Counted from the first letter of the stretch, positions 55,112 to 63,758 are shown. The stretch: DNA of 64,000 bases from Acidobacteriaceae bacterium (GCA_021323655.1 JAJPKO010000018.1:62001-126000), one strand, 5' to 3'. A program made the numbers and translations. Notes: generated by a model from the letters alone, not told the origin.

Positions 55112-55711
55112 TTGGAAGCGGATTGGCAAGTGGTGGTGCGGCGATGCCTGGACGGGGATTCCCTCGCCTGGACGGAACTGGTCAAGGCGCATCACCGCCG
55201 CGTCTATGCACTCTGCTATCGCTTTACCGGTTCGCCGCATGACGCTGAAGACCTTACCCAGGAAGTTTTCCTGAAGATATACGGGAACCTGGCCGCCTTC
55301 GATCTGGCCAAGGGCAGCTTTCCTACGTGGATCACAACCCTGACCCGGAATCTTCTGGTGGACCACTTCCGTCGTTCCAGACAGCAACGCATAACAGATT
55401 CTATGGACGCGAACTGGGACGGTGGAGAAGACCAGCAGGGCAGCCCGTTGTCTGAGCGCATCTCAGACCCAGGGCCCACACCGCACGAACAGGCGGCAAG
55501 AAAAGAATTAGAAAAAATGGTGCAGCAGGCGCTGACGCAGGTCTCGCCCGAGCTGCGCGAAGCAGTCATACTGCGCGATCTGCAAGACATGGACTACAAA
55601 GAAATCGCGCAGGTTTTACGTATTCCTGAAGGGACCGTGAAGTCGCGCATCAGCCGCGGAAGAGCAGAGCTGGCACGTCTTCTCGATCGTAGTGGAAGGC
55701 AGGTGGTTTAA
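55112..55711 (+). CDS. RNA polymerase ECF sigma factor, RpoE-like
   Basis: The TTG at 55112 after GGAGAG gives 199 residues starting immediately before the sigma-2 region (LEADWQVVVRRCLDGDSLAW); an ATG at 54977 would add 45 residues without family character. Region 2 shows HRRVYALCYRFTGSPHDAEDLTQEVFLKIY and WITTLTRNLLVDHFRR (split), region 4 has LREAVILRDLQDMDYKEIAQ and IPEGTVKSRISRGRAELA. The next gene is its likely anti-sigma factor, starting at the next base. Confidence 0.93.
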   Translation: MEADWQVVVRRCLDGDSLAWTELVKAHHRRVYALCYRFTGSPHDAEDLTQEVFLKIYGNLAAFDLAKGSFPTWITTLTRNLLVDHFRRSRQQRITDSMDANWDGGEDQQGSPLSERISDPGPTPHEQAARKELEKMVQQALTQVSPELREAVILRDLQDMDYKEIAQVLRIPEGTVKSRISRGRAELARLLDRSGRQVV

Positions 55712-56578
55712 ATGTCTGAGCGTAATCCATTCCGTCAAAATACAGGGGGCCCGCTTGAGTGCGAAGAGTGGGAGGCCCTTCTCGCCGATGCCCTGGACGG
55801 TGCCCTTTCGGCCAGTGATCAGGCTGCATTCACCATGCACAGCAAAGATTGCGGGGCGTGCGCAGAAATGCTGGCCCAGGCAAAGCAGGGTCGCGAATGG
55901 ATGCAGTTCCTGCACGAAGAGCCGGCCGCCCCGGATGATCTGGTCACCAAAATTCTTGGCCGCACCAGCGGCGCCTCCTTGCCGCAGCTGGCCGTGGCAG
56001 GTGGCGCGGTCCAGCCCATGGCCCCGCACATTGCCCAGGTTGCCATGCGGCGCGCGTTTCATGACTCGCGCCTGCTGATGACCGTAGCGATGGCCTTCTT
56101 CTCCATTGCTCTCACGCTGAACATGCTGGGCGTGAATCTGAGGGGCATGCACCTTGCAGACCTCAAGCCCTCAGCGCTGCAAACCACCATAGCCCGCCAG
56201 TTCTATGGCGCAAAAAAGCAGGTGGTCAGCTATTACGAAAACCTGCGCTTTGTCTATGAGCTCGATTCCAGGCTGCGCGAGCTGCGCCGCGAGGTGGAAA
56301 CAGAACAGCCACAGCAGAAAGACCAGAAAAACGATAAGCAGTCCCACAAGAATGGTGGAAAGATGATGACTCCCAGGGACGTCATTGTTCCTCCGGATGT
56401 GTTGCTGGGGCAACGGGTGCTCGCGGACCTGACAGTATGCCACCCCGAGCCGCACTCCACTGATATTTATAATTCTGAAAATTCCGAGGGCCGGAACGAT
56501 GCAAATCAGAAGACATCAGAGGTAAATGAATTGGCTGGCAGATTTTTGGCAGCCCAGGCAGAAAGGAGCCTGGCATGA
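55712..56578 (+). CDS. Anti-sigma factor with zinc-finger domain
   Basis: H43-x3-C47-x2-C50 (MHSKDCGAC) forms the zf-HC2 anti-sigma domain that clamps the sigma factor. One membrane helix follows at about 115-135 (SRLLMTVAMAFFSIALTL), leaving an outside domain of about 150 residues with a Lys/Gln/Glu-rich stretch and a late segment CHPEPHSTDIYNSENSEG. It overlaps the next gene by 4 bp. Release by proteolysis after an envelope signal is the usual mode but is inference here. Confidence 0.86.
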   Translation: MSERNPFRQNTGGPLECEEWEALLADALDGALSASDQAAFTMHSKDCGACAEMLAQAKQGREWMQFLHEEPAAPDDLVTKILGRTSGASLPQLAVAGGAVQPMAPHIAQVAMRRAFHDSRLLMTVAMAFFSIALTLNMLGVNLRGMHLADLKPSALQTTIARQFYGAKKQVVSYYENLRFVYELDSRLRELRREVETEQPQQKDQKNDKQSHKNGGKMMTPRDVIVPPDVLLGQRVLADLTVCHPEPHSTDIYNSENSEGRNDANQKTSEVNELAGRFLAAQAERSLA

Positions 56579-57405
56579 ACTGCGCAAACCATCCTGAAAT
56601 TCCGGTTGCGGCCTATTGCCAGAACTGCGGCAAACCGCTTTGCTCTCAATGCGTACGCTCGGTTTCCGGCGTAGTTTATTGCGAACAGTGCCTTGCGGCA
56701 AAACTCGGCATCGGTGGGACCGCCTACAGCTCCTCAGGCACCACGCCCGCCGGTGAGACCTATAACATCAGCGGCGTTGCTCCGGCGCCGTCGCAGCCCG
56801 ACATTCCCAATCCCGGCCTGGCCGCTCTGCTCGGATTTATCCCCGGCGTGGGCGCTATGTACAACGGCCAGTTCATCAAGGCGCTGGTCCATGTGCTGGT
56901 GTTTGTCGTGCTCATCGGCATTACCGGTGACCACGGCATCTTCGGCGTCTTTATCGCCGCCTGGGTCTTTTATCAGGTCTTTGACGCGCACCAGACCGCC
57001 AAAGCGCGCCGCGATGGCCTGCCTTTGCCTGATCCCTTCGGCCTGAATGAGCTGGGCCAGAGGCTCGGCATCCCCAACCGCGCGTGGCCTCCTGCCGCTC
57101 CCCATGTACCCCCGGTTTCCGGAGCAGTACCTCCGGTGCCGCCTACGCCTCCTCCACCGGGATACGAGCCGGTTCCGCCTGTGCCGCCCGTTCCTCCTGA
57201 CCAGGCGACGTGTTGTGGTCCTTTCGGGCGGCGGCCTGAGCCTGTCGGCGCCATTGTGCTCATTGCTGTAGGCATGCTCTTTCTCTTCAGTACACTGGGC
57301 ATTCTTCGTTTTGACTGGATTGGCCGCGGATGGCCCATCATCGTCATCGTTGTGGGCGCATGGCTTCTGTTTCGCCATATGCGGGAAAGTGGAGGCGCGC
57401 AATGA
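56575..57405 (+). CDS. B-box/zinc-binding membrane protein with LiaF-like helices
   Basis: The ATG overlaps the anti-sigma stop (ATGA). The N-terminal 40 residues bind zinc through C3, H6, C15, C18, C23, C26, C36 and C39 (B-box pattern). A membrane hairpin at about 85-140 (LAALLGFIPGVGAMYNGQF, LVFVVLIGI) is followed by a Pro-rich linker (PPVPPTPPPPGYEPVPPVPP) and a second two-helix block at about 223-266 (GAIVLIAVGMLFLFSTLG, PIIVIVVGAWLLF). The last block matches LiaI/LiaF-type DUF5668 helices. Function unknown. Confidence 0.82.
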   Translation: MNCANHPEIPVAAYCQNCGKPLCSQCVRSVSGVVYCEQCLAAKLGIGGTAYSSSGTTPAGETYNISGVAPAPSQPDIPNPGLAALLGFIPGVGAMYNGQFIKALVHVLVFVVLIGITGDHGIFGVFIAAWVFYQVFDAHQTAKARRDGLPLPDPFGLNELGQRLGIPNRAWPPAAPHVPPVSGAVPPVPPTPPPPGYEPVPPVPPVPPDQATCCGPFGRRPEPVGAIVLIAVGMLFLFSTLGILRFDWIGRGWPIIVIVVGAWLLFRHMRESGGAQ

Positions 57406-57695
57406 ACCAGTACATCTTCTTACAGCGTATTACCGGTCCGGCGATGATCCTCACCTTCGGCGTCACGGCGCTGCTTGATGAGTGGCACATCATGAGCTAC
57501 GGAAAAAGCTGGCCGCTGTACCTTATCGTTCTTGGTGTGATTAAGCTGGCACAGAGGGCTGCTCTGGCCAACGCCGAGCCGCCCGCGTACGTGCCGCCTG
57601 GTTCTCCTGCCGGGTACACGCAGCCCTATCCGCCCGCGCCCCCGGCACCCACAACTCCGGCCCCGACAGAAAACACTTCCGGAGAGGGGAGGTAA
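57402..57695 (+). CDS. Small membrane protein with a LiaI/LiaF-like helix pair
   Basis: ATG 57402 overlaps the previous stop as ATGA and opens MNQYIFLQRITGPAMILTFG. Two helices (about 8-24 and 36-48, with LLDEWHIMSYGKSWPLYLIV) make a minimal DUF5668-type module. A C-terminal Pro-rich tail (PPGSPAGYTQPYPPAPPAP) completes the 97 residues. Another copy of the helix pair is found in each neighbour. It lies 3 bp before the DUF4097 gene. Confidence 0.8.
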   Translation: MNQYIFLQRITGPAMILTFGVTALLDEWHIMSYGKSWPLYLIVLGVIKLAQRAALANAEPPAYVPPGSPAGYTQPYPPAPPAPTTPAPTENTSGEGR

Positions 57696-57698
57696 ATC

Positions 57699-59258
57699 AT
57701 GGCAGCCGCGCCTCCGCCCTATGATCCCCGGACTGTAAAGCAGCAATGGAAAGATTATGCCCGCGCACAGAAGCAGGCCGCCCGCGCCCGCAGTTTCTAC
57801 TGGCGGTATTATCATCGCTCATCCGTTGCTGGCCCATTGCTTTTGCTGGCCGTCGGGCTTGTCGCCCTGCTGATTGAAACCGGACGCATAAGTGCGGCAC
57901 GTTTCTGGGTATGGTATGCACAGTGGTGGCCAGTGATCCTGATCGGCATTGGCATTGTTCTGTTGCTTGAATACTTCCTCGACCGTAACAGTCCCTATGC
58001 CGGACGGCGCACGTTCGGCGGTTTCGGCTGGATCATTCTGCTGGTACTCTTCAGCGCCTGGGGAACGCACGCAGCGCATGTCTGGGGCCCATTAAGCGAC
58101 CAGTTTTCTGACAATGGCGACGACTTCTGGTCCATGATGGGCGAGGAGCACGACAACGATGTCGAGATCAGCAACGCTATCGCGCCAAATGCCGCTGTGC
58201 AGATCCAGAATCCGCGCGGCAGCATCACCATCACTGCTTCCAGTGACGCTCAGGCCCATGTCCGTGCCCATCAGATCGTGCATACTTCCTCGGACGATCA
58301 GGCACAGAAAGTCTTCAATGAGATCAAACCCAAGCTGATTGTTTCCGGATCGAGCGCGGTCCTCAGCGTGGAAGGCCGGAACAACGCGCGCGTGGACCTG
58401 ACCGTGGAGCTGCCTGCGGGCGTGACCACCGTCGTAAATGCGGGCCACGGTGATGTAGCCATAGATGGACTGAAGGGTACTTCGGACATCACCACCAGTC
58501 ACGGCGACGTGAAGTTTGACAACATGGGCGGCAATGTCCACGCCCGTATGGACCATGGAGACTTTTCCGCCCACCAGATCACAGGCGATGTCGCGGTAGA
58601 TGGACATGCCGGCGACATCACGCTCTCGGAGATCAAAGGCAACATTACGCTGGACGGGGATTTCTTCGGCGATACGCACGTGGAACAAGCGGGATCAGCT
58701 GTTCACTTCCACTCCAGTCGTACCGATCTTGCCATTCCCCGGCTCGCCGGTGACATGACCATGGATGCAAGCGATCTCAGCATCACCCAGGCAAGCGGCC
58801 CGGTGCGTGTGGTCACGCGTTCCAAAAATATTGACCTTTCTCAGATTGCCGGCGATGCTCACGTCGAAAACAACAATGGCGACATTACCTTCATCGCCGC
58901 CGTACCTCTGGGGAATGTGCAGATCACCAACCGAACAGGCAATATCTCGGTCACGGTGCCAGACAACGCGAGCTTTTCTGTGACCGCGGCCAACAACGAT
59001 GGCGATCTCACTACGGACTTCCCCATCAGCGTGAATGGTTCTGAAGGGCACAAATCAGCGCAGGGCCAGGTGGGTAGCGGCGGTCCGCATCTCGAATTGA
59101 CCACCTATCATGGCGACATCGTCCTGCGGAAAGGCGGCCCGGGAGAGATCGTGCCGTCAGCGTCTCCAAAAGTGCCTGCTCCGCCTACCCCTCCCGCGGG
59201 GCCGATGAAGCATCTACGTGGCTCGCATGACCGTGGTGAGCATCCAGCCGAGCAGTAA
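57699..59258 (+). CDS. LiaF-like membrane anchor plus DUF4097 beta-repeat protein
   Basis: Two N-terminal helix pairs (about 44-66 and 74-92, then 105-125) precede about 350 residues outside. The outer part has regular strands and Gly/Asp turns (DVKFDNMGGNVHARMDHGDF, HVEQAGSAVHFHS), as in DUF4097 beta-helical adhesin-like domains. The first 130 residues carry another LiaI/LiaF-type helix module (PLLLLAVGLVALLIETG). The last 74 bp overlap the cmk 3' end. A 25-residue Pro/His/Arg tail closes it. Confidence 0.82.
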   Translation: MAAAPPPYDPRTVKQQWKDYARAQKQAARARSFYWRYYHRSSVAGPLLLLAVGLVALLIETGRISAARFWVWYAQWWPVILIGIGIVLLLEYFLDRNSPYAGRRTFGGFGWIILLVLFSAWGTHAAHVWGPLSDQFSDNGDDFWSMMGEEHDNDVEISNAIAPNAAVQIQNPRGSITITASSDAQAHVRAHQIVHTSSDDQAQKVFNEIKPKLIVSGSSAVLSVEGRNNARVDLTVELPAGVTTVVNAGHGDVAIDGLKGTSDITTSHGDVKFDNMGGNVHARMDHGDFSAHQITGDVAVDGHAGDITLSEIKGNITLDGDFFGDTHVEQAGSAVHFHSSRTDLAIPRLAGDMTMDASDLSITQASGPVRVVTRSKNIDLSQIAGDAHVENNNGDITFIAAVPLGNVQITNRTGNISVTVPDNASFSVTAANNDGDLTTDFPISVNGSEGHKSAQGQVGSGGPHLELTTYHGDIVLRKGGPGEIVPSASPKVPAPPTPPAGPMKHLRGSHDRGEHPAEQ

Positions 59259-59913
59259 CCAGGGACTCAATCCTTGCGACGACCTGGTCCAGAGTCAGGT
59301 TTGTCGAATCAATCACCACCGCATCGGGCGCAGGCTTTAATGGGGACTGTGCCCGTGTCCGGTCCCGCTCATCCCGTTCGCGAATCTCCCTGAGAATAGC
59401 TTCCTGTGAACCCGCGCCTCCGGCCTGGGCGTAGCGGCGTTCACTGCGCGCTTCCGGCGATGCATCAAGAAAGACCTTGATGTCGGCATGAGGAAAGACC
59501 ACTGTGCCAATGTCGCGGCCTTCCATCACAATGCCGCCTCCGGCCCCCAGCTCGCGCTGCAAATCCACCATCCATCGGCGAATGGCCGGATGCACGCTCA
59601 CCTGCGAAGCGGCCTGCGTCACATCCGGCTGTCGAATGCGCGCAGTTACATCAATATCATCCAGCAGCACCCGGTTTCCTGAAGGTGTGGGCTCCAGCCG
59701 GATATTGGTGCTGGCCGCGAGCTGCTCCAGGGCCGCGCCGTTGGTGGGTTCAATGTGCTGTTCCAGCGCCTTCAGGGCGAAGGCGCGGTACATGGCTCCG
59801 GTCTCCAGATTCAGCAATCCAAATCGCGACGCGAGCCGCGCGGCGACCGTGCTTTTGCCTGCTCCGGCTGGGCCGTCAATCGCAATGATGAGTGGACAAG
59901 GCTCCGTGCTCAT
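59185..59913 (-). CDS. cmk: Cytidylate kinase
   Basis: Cmk phosphorylates CMP and dCMP. P-loop GPAGAGKST is at 14-22, then MEGRDIGTVVFPHADIKVFL and SPLKPAPDAVVIDST, the usual Cmk residues. The 242 residues include a C-terminal extension of about 18 residues (DAHHGHASHVDASSAPREG) beyond the usual end, in the region overlapping the DUF4097 gene. It is coupled by 4 bp to the upstream 501-residue gene. Confidence 0.96.
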   Translation of the reverse strand: MSTEPCPLIIAIDGPAGAGKSTVAARLASRFGLLNLETGAMYRAFALKALEQHIEPTNGAALEQLAASTNIRLEPTPSGNRVLLDDIDVTARIRQPDVTQAASQVSVHPAIRRWMVDLQRELGAGGGIVMEGRDIGTVVFPHADIKVFLDASPEARSERRYAQAGGAGSQEAILREIRERDERDRTRAQSPLKPAPDAVVIDSTNLTLDQVVARIESLVTARLDAHHGHASHVDASSAPREG

Positions 59914-61415
59914 TCGCCAGAGTCGTCCTTTCTCTTGGGTGGAAATTTCCTGCCGCCAGGCCTCGGCCCAGACCTGGGCCCAAACTTTCCGCCCTGCTTT
60001 GCGCCAAATCTGCCGGATTTTGGCCCAGACTTTCCGCCGAATTTCGATCCGGACTTCGCGCCCGACCTGGGACTAAACCTGGTGGCGGACTTGGGAGCTA
60101 AACTCCCGCCGGAGCGCCCGCTGAACTTCGAGCCAAATTTTCCGGGGCGCGATTCGGAGCGGAAATCGCTGCCTTCGCTCCCAGGCCGCTTGCGTTCCTC
60201 GCCCTCCTGCTCAGAAGAGCGTTTGCGGAATGGCCGCTCTTCCCGCTTGAATGGCTTTTTCTTGTCAAAATCGCCCGTCTTGCGGAACGGCCGCCCACCC
60301 TCTTTATGGTCGGTTCGCGGCTTCCATTCGCGCCGTTGTCCCGTTTCAGGGCGGTCTTCACCTCTTTTCCATGCGGGGCGCTCTGCTCCGCCATCGCGAC
60401 GGGGAGCGTGAAGGCCGCCCTGTGGCCTCGGCTTTCCACGAAATTCGCGCTTCTCGCCACCGCGTTCCGGACGCGGGCCCTTTCTTTGCTTCGGTCGCGG
60501 CGTAAATGCTTTGCGCGGATGCTCCGTAGCCGGAGAAGCGGACAGCGCGGCCGGTTCAGGTGCAGCTTCCACTAGCGCTTCAACCGCAGGAAATTCCGGC
60601 AGCCCTCCCGTAATGTAGAGCAGAGACTGCGTTCCCAAAGTCAGCGTGCTCAACTGGCGCGTAGCCAGCAGGCCGCGCGCCACTTCACGAATGCGCGAGC
60701 GGGGCGCTAGCGGCGAGAGGAAAGTCTCAATCTCTTCAGCGCTCGCCACAATCACGGAGTCAAGGTAAAGCGAAATCAGCGCAGACAGCGCCGTGGTCTG
60801 TCCTGCTCCGCCGCCCATCTGCATCGCTTTCTGGTTGGTCTCCTCCAAAAGCGACCATGTGGTCGGAGCACTTTCTGAATAAACGGGAACAACGTACATT
60901 GCTCCCCACAACTCCGTCAGCGCGCGAAGCACAGCCGCTTCGCTTACGCCTCGCCCAAGCTTGTCCTGCAACTCCAGTGCGGTAAGTGCGCCATCCTTCT
61001 TCAGTAATTTCCAGATGTCGGCAGCCAGTTGCGAGCCTTTGCCCGGGCCGCGCTTCCAGTTGCGGTCTCCCCGCAATGAGAAAACATAAGGAAGGGCCTC
61101 AGGCGAAACGAAAAAGTCCGGCTGTTCTGAGACCGTCCCCAGCAGATTCAACGGAACAGCGCCACCTGAGTTGAACAGGCGGACTGCCAGCAGAAATGCC
61201 TCGTGGATTTCTGTCATCCCCGGTCTGGCCAAGCTCATGCCGATAAATGCTTCTACAAACGATGGTGCAGGCGCATGGAACTGTCCACGCCGCGGCACAA
61301 AGAAGCAGAGGCCCATAGACTCGACCCACTGCGCCGCATCTTCCAGCGTAAGAACCGGGACTCCGAGTTGGCGCCAGCGCTCTGCGCGCGCCGCGTGAAG
61401 CTGCTCTAAGGTCAA
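59910..61415 (-). CDS. Winged-helix-like protein with a long basic low-complexity tail
   Basis: Of 501 residues, about the first 290 are folded, with helix-rich segments (LQDKLGRGVSEAAVLRALTE), an MSLARPGMTEIHEAFL segment and SLLYITGGLPEFPAVEALV. The fold order suggests a winged-helix DNA-binding protein such as the AlkZ/YcaQ class, but I do not find a firm motif. The last ~205 residues are rich in Arg, Lys, Gly, Ser and Pro with a repeated KFGxKSG-type unit, likely disordered and RNA/DNA-binding. It shares an ATGA overlap with cmk. Confidence 0.7.
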   Translation of the reverse strand: MTLEQLHAARAERWRQLGVPVLTLEDAAQWVESMGLCFFVPRRGQFHAPAPSFVEAFIGMSLARPGMTEIHEAFLLAVRLFNSGGAVPLNLLGTVSEQPDFFVSPEALPYVFSLRGDRNWKRGPGKGSQLAADIWKLLKKDGALTALELQDKLGRGVSEAAVLRALTELWGAMYVVPVYSESAPTTWSLLEETNQKAMQMGGGAGQTTALSALISLYLDSVIVASAEEIETFLSPLAPRSRIREVARGLLATRQLSTLTLGTQSLLYITGGLPEFPAVEALVEAAPEPAALSASPATEHPRKAFTPRPKQRKGPRPERGGEKREFRGKPRPQGGLHAPRRDGGAERPAWKRGEDRPETGQRREWKPRTDHKEGGRPFRKTGDFDKKKPFKREERPFRKRSSEQEGEERKRPGSEGSDFRSESRPGKFGSKFSGRSGGSLAPKSATRFSPRSGAKSGSKFGGKSGPKSGRFGAKQGGKFGPRSGPRPGGRKFPPKRKDDSGE

Positions 61416-61559
61416 TGAAATCCTTCTTGATAAACGAATTGTCTACATTTCACGCCAGGGGCTGAAACAGAAACAAAAGATATTCAAGTTTAACGCAGGA
61501 GACAGAGCTACCAAAAACTGCCGCATCATGACACAATCTCATCCATATTCCAAGCGAAG

Positions 61560-62402
61560 ATGCCCGACCGCCGTAATTTCCTCAAGTCCTCCCTTGCTGC
61601 CGCCGTACTGGCCAGAGTGCCGGAAACGAACCAGGTGCAGCGCAAGGGCCGCATCCGCCAGTCTGTCGCCCGCTGGTGCTATCAGCAGATCCCTCTGGAC
61701 CAGCTTTGCGCAGCTGCCGTCCGGATCGGACTCAAAGGCATTGACCTGCTTCAGATGGAGGAATGGGAGGTCCCGCGCCGCTATGGTCTTATCTGCACCA
61801 TAGGTTATGCCGGAGGAGGCACCATCTCCGATGCGCTCAACCGCCTCGAAAACCACGATGCCATCGAGGCCGCATTCCGCAAGAACATCCCTCTCGCCGC
61901 AAAGGCCGGTGTTCCCAATGTAATCACATTCTCCGGAAACCGCCGTGGCATGTCTGATGAGGAAGGCGCGCGCAACACCATCACCGGGTTAAACCGCCTG
62001 AAGAAAATCGCCGAAGACAATGGCGTCAATATCTGCCTTGAACTGCTCAACAGCAAGCGCAATCATCCTGACTACATGGCCGATCACACCGCCTGGGGAA
62101 CGCGCGTTGTGGGTGAAGTCAATTCACCGCGCGTGAAGCTGCTCTATGACATCTACCACATGCAGATCATGGAAGGTGATCTGATCACCACCATCTCTCA
62201 GAACATGGATAAAATCGGCCACTTCCATACGGGAGGCGTTCCCGGCCGACATGAGATTGACTCGACCCAGGAGATCCAGTACGTGGCCGTCATGAAGGCC
62301 ATTGCCGACCTGAACTACAAAGGCTATGTGGCGCACGAGTTCATTCCAAAAGGCGACCCGCTCACCTCGCTGCGTCAGGCCGTTGAGTTGTGTGACGTGT
62401 AA
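61560..62402 (+). CDS. Tat-exported TIM-barrel isomerase, hydroxypyruvate isomerase-like
   Basis: A twin-arginine signal (DRRNFLKSSLAAAVLA) leads into a xylose isomerase-like barrel with RIGLKGIDLLQMEEW, NVITFSGNRRGMSDEEGA, the metal ligand segment ICLELLNSK and YDIYHMQIMEGDL, and GHFHTGGVPGRHEID. Those Glu/Asp/His positions fit Hyi. Hyi converts hydroxypyruvate to tartronate semialdehyde, but exported relatives often act on other sugars. Length 280 includes the signal. The AhpD-like gene follows 53 bp later. Confidence 0.84.
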   Translation: MPDRRNFLKSSLAAAVLARVPETNQVQRKGRIRQSVARWCYQQIPLDQLCAAAVRIGLKGIDLLQMEEWEVPRRYGLICTIGYAGGGTISDALNRLENHDAIEAAFRKNIPLAAKAGVPNVITFSGNRRGMSDEEGARNTITGLNRLKKIAEDNGVNICLELLNSKRNHPDYMADHTAWGTRVVGEVNSPRVKLLYDIYHMQIMEGDLITTISQNMDKIGHFHTGGVPGRHEIDSTQEIQYVAVMKAIADLNYKGYVAHEFIPKGDPLTSLRQAVELCDV

Positions 62403-62455
62403 AGCCTGCGACGAAAACCAGCGCCCGGCATCTCTCTACTGAGGAGAATGTTTGT

Positions 62456-62926
62456 ATGGAGCCACGTCTGGATTATCAGCACGCATTTCCCGAGGGGTAT
62501 CAGGGCATGCTTCATCTTGAGGCCATCATCCGCCGCAGTGGGCTTGAGCCTTCCTTAATAGAGCTGGTCAAGATTCGCGCCTCGCAGTTGAATGGCTGCG
62601 CATTTTGTTTGGACATGCACACAAAGGATGCACGCGCCCACGGTGAAACAGAGCAGCGCATCTACGCACTTACCGCATGGCATGAGGCGCCCTTTTTCAC
62701 CGAGCGGGAACGCGCCGCTCTGGCATGGACCGAGGCCATCACCAATATTCAGCAAGGACATGCATCAGAAGATGCCTATGCGCAGGTACGACTGCAATTC
62801 AGCGAAGAAGAACTGGTAAAGCTCACCTACGCCATCACGCAGATCAATAGCTGGAACCGCATTGCCATCGCGTTTCGCCCGGAGGTCGGCAGCTACCAGC
62901 CGCCCAAAGCTACAGCAAAGGCCTGA
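62456..62926 (+). CDS. Carboxymuconolactone decarboxylase / AhpD-like protein
   Basis: The 156-residue protein carries C48-AF-C51 and H55 in NGCAFCLDMHTKDARAHG (47-63), the peroxidatic CxxC...H motif of AhpD-like proteins. The N-terminal part (FPEGYQGMLHLEAIIRRSGL) also fits. It may act as a peroxiredoxin-like alkyl hydroperoxide reductase or a general redox protein; no AhpC is nearby. The hairpin at 62944-62979 ends its transcript. Confidence 0.9.
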   Translation: MEPRLDYQHAFPEGYQGMLHLEAIIRRSGLEPSLIELVKIRASQLNGCAFCLDMHTKDARAHGETEQRIYALTAWHEAPFFTERERAALAWTEAITNIQQGHASEDAYAQVRLQFSEEELVKLTYAITQINSWNRIAIAFRPEVGSYQPPKATAKA

Positions 62927-62943
62927 ACCAGTGTTTGTCGGAA

Positions 62944-62979
62944 AAGAACAGGCATGCCATCCGAGCCATGCCTGTTCTT
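62944..62979. terminator. Rho-independent terminator after the AhpD-like gene
   Basis: Perfect 13-bp arms AAGAACAGGCATG and CATGCCTGTTCTT are separated by 10 nt, 18 bp after the stop codon. The right arm ends in a T-rich stretch (TTCTTCCTGTTTC), and the A-rich left flank also allows use by the converging YidB gene. Confidence 0.85.
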
Positions 62980-63023
62980 CCTGTTTCATGCAAGCCGCTG
63001 TTACTGTGCAGCAGCAATGGATG

Positions 63024-63383
63024 TTAAGCCTGCTCGACCTTTCCCGCCGGGGTAAGCCTGTCAATAATAGACGGCAGGAACTGCGCCAGTTTTGCAGATG
63101 CTTCTTCAGGAGGAATGCCGAGCCTGGAAGCGATGGCATTCACCCGCTCCTGACCCACAACCTGTTCGATCTGCTGTGCTGTGATGGCCTGATTGTCCTG
63201 ATTACTTACCCAGGAGCTGACCACGCCGCCCAGCCCTTTGTCATGAAACTGCTGCACAAATCCCTGCAACCCTCCGGTCGCTGGATTGTTCACCATCTCC
63301 ATGACGTGGCCCAGAAGTCCGGCTTCTTCGCCCTGCGCTGCCTGACCGCCGACCATCTGCTTTACGTTATCCAGAAGAGACAT
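63024..63383 (-). CDS. YidB/DUF937 family protein
   Basis: The ATG at 63383, five bases after GGAGG, is better placed than the GTG at 63389. The 119-residue product shows the DUF937/YidB pattern: MSLLDNVKQMVGG, then GLQGFVQQFHDKGLGGVVSS and GQERVNAIASRLGIPPEEAS. These proteins are abundant, cytoplasmic and of unknown role. It follows the HhH protein 11 bp later in the same direction. Confidence 0.9.
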   Translation of the reverse strand: MSLLDNVKQMVGGQAAQGEEAGLLGHVMEMVNNPATGGLQGFVQQFHDKGLGGVVSSWVSNQDNQAITAQQIEQVVGQERVNAIASRLGIPPEEASAKLAQFLPSIIDRLTPAGKVEQA

Positions 63384-63394
63384 GCGCACCTCCG

Positions 63395-63727
63395 TTACTT
63401 CGACTGTTTCGCGACAACCTTGCTGGCAATCTTGTTGTATGTCGCCTGCGGAATGATCTTTTTCCGCACAAGGTCGGTCTTTTTAGCATAAGGACGCCCG
63501 TCTACGATCTTCTGGGCATAAGCATCACCAATGCCGGGAAGCGCCTTCAGTTGGTCCAGGCTGGCCGTGTTCAGGTCCACCAGGTCAGACGATTGCGTCT
63601 GCGCCGATGCCGCCTTCGCCGAGGATTTCGTGGACTTCGCCGTGGACTGCGCAAAACCCATATTGGTTCCGAACAGCAGTGCTACAGCCAGCGCCACCGC
63701 TGTCATCCATGAATATTTCCGTTTCAT
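63395..63727 (-). CDS. Secreted helix-hairpin-helix protein, ComEA-like
   Basis: A signal peptide (WMTAVALAVALLFGTNMGFA) and a short Ser/Ala/Lys linker precede a helix-hairpin-helix DNA-binding motif at about 49-70 (LVDLNTASLDQLKALPGIG) and GRPYAKKTDLVRKKI. ComEA-type proteins bind DNA in the periplasm for uptake; shorter relatives like this are common in Acidobacteriota and have unproven function. It is 110 residues, and lies 31 bp after the next gene upstream in the same direction. Confidence 0.86.
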   Translation of the reverse strand: MKRKYSWMTAVALAVALLFGTNMGFAQSTAKSTKSSAKAASAQTQSSDLVDLNTASLDQLKALPGIGDAYAQKIVDGRPYAKKTDLVRKKIIPQATYNKIASKVVAKQSK

Positions 63728-63758
63728 TCCTGTTCTTTCTCCTTAAAGTGAGGGGGGA

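Noticed and set aside
56440-56510. CHPEP-like segment in the anti-sigma factor as a repeat-derived insertion
   Set aside because: It resembles the translated CATCCTGAGCG class only in CHPE; the nucleotide match to the 48.33-kb repeat is too weak.
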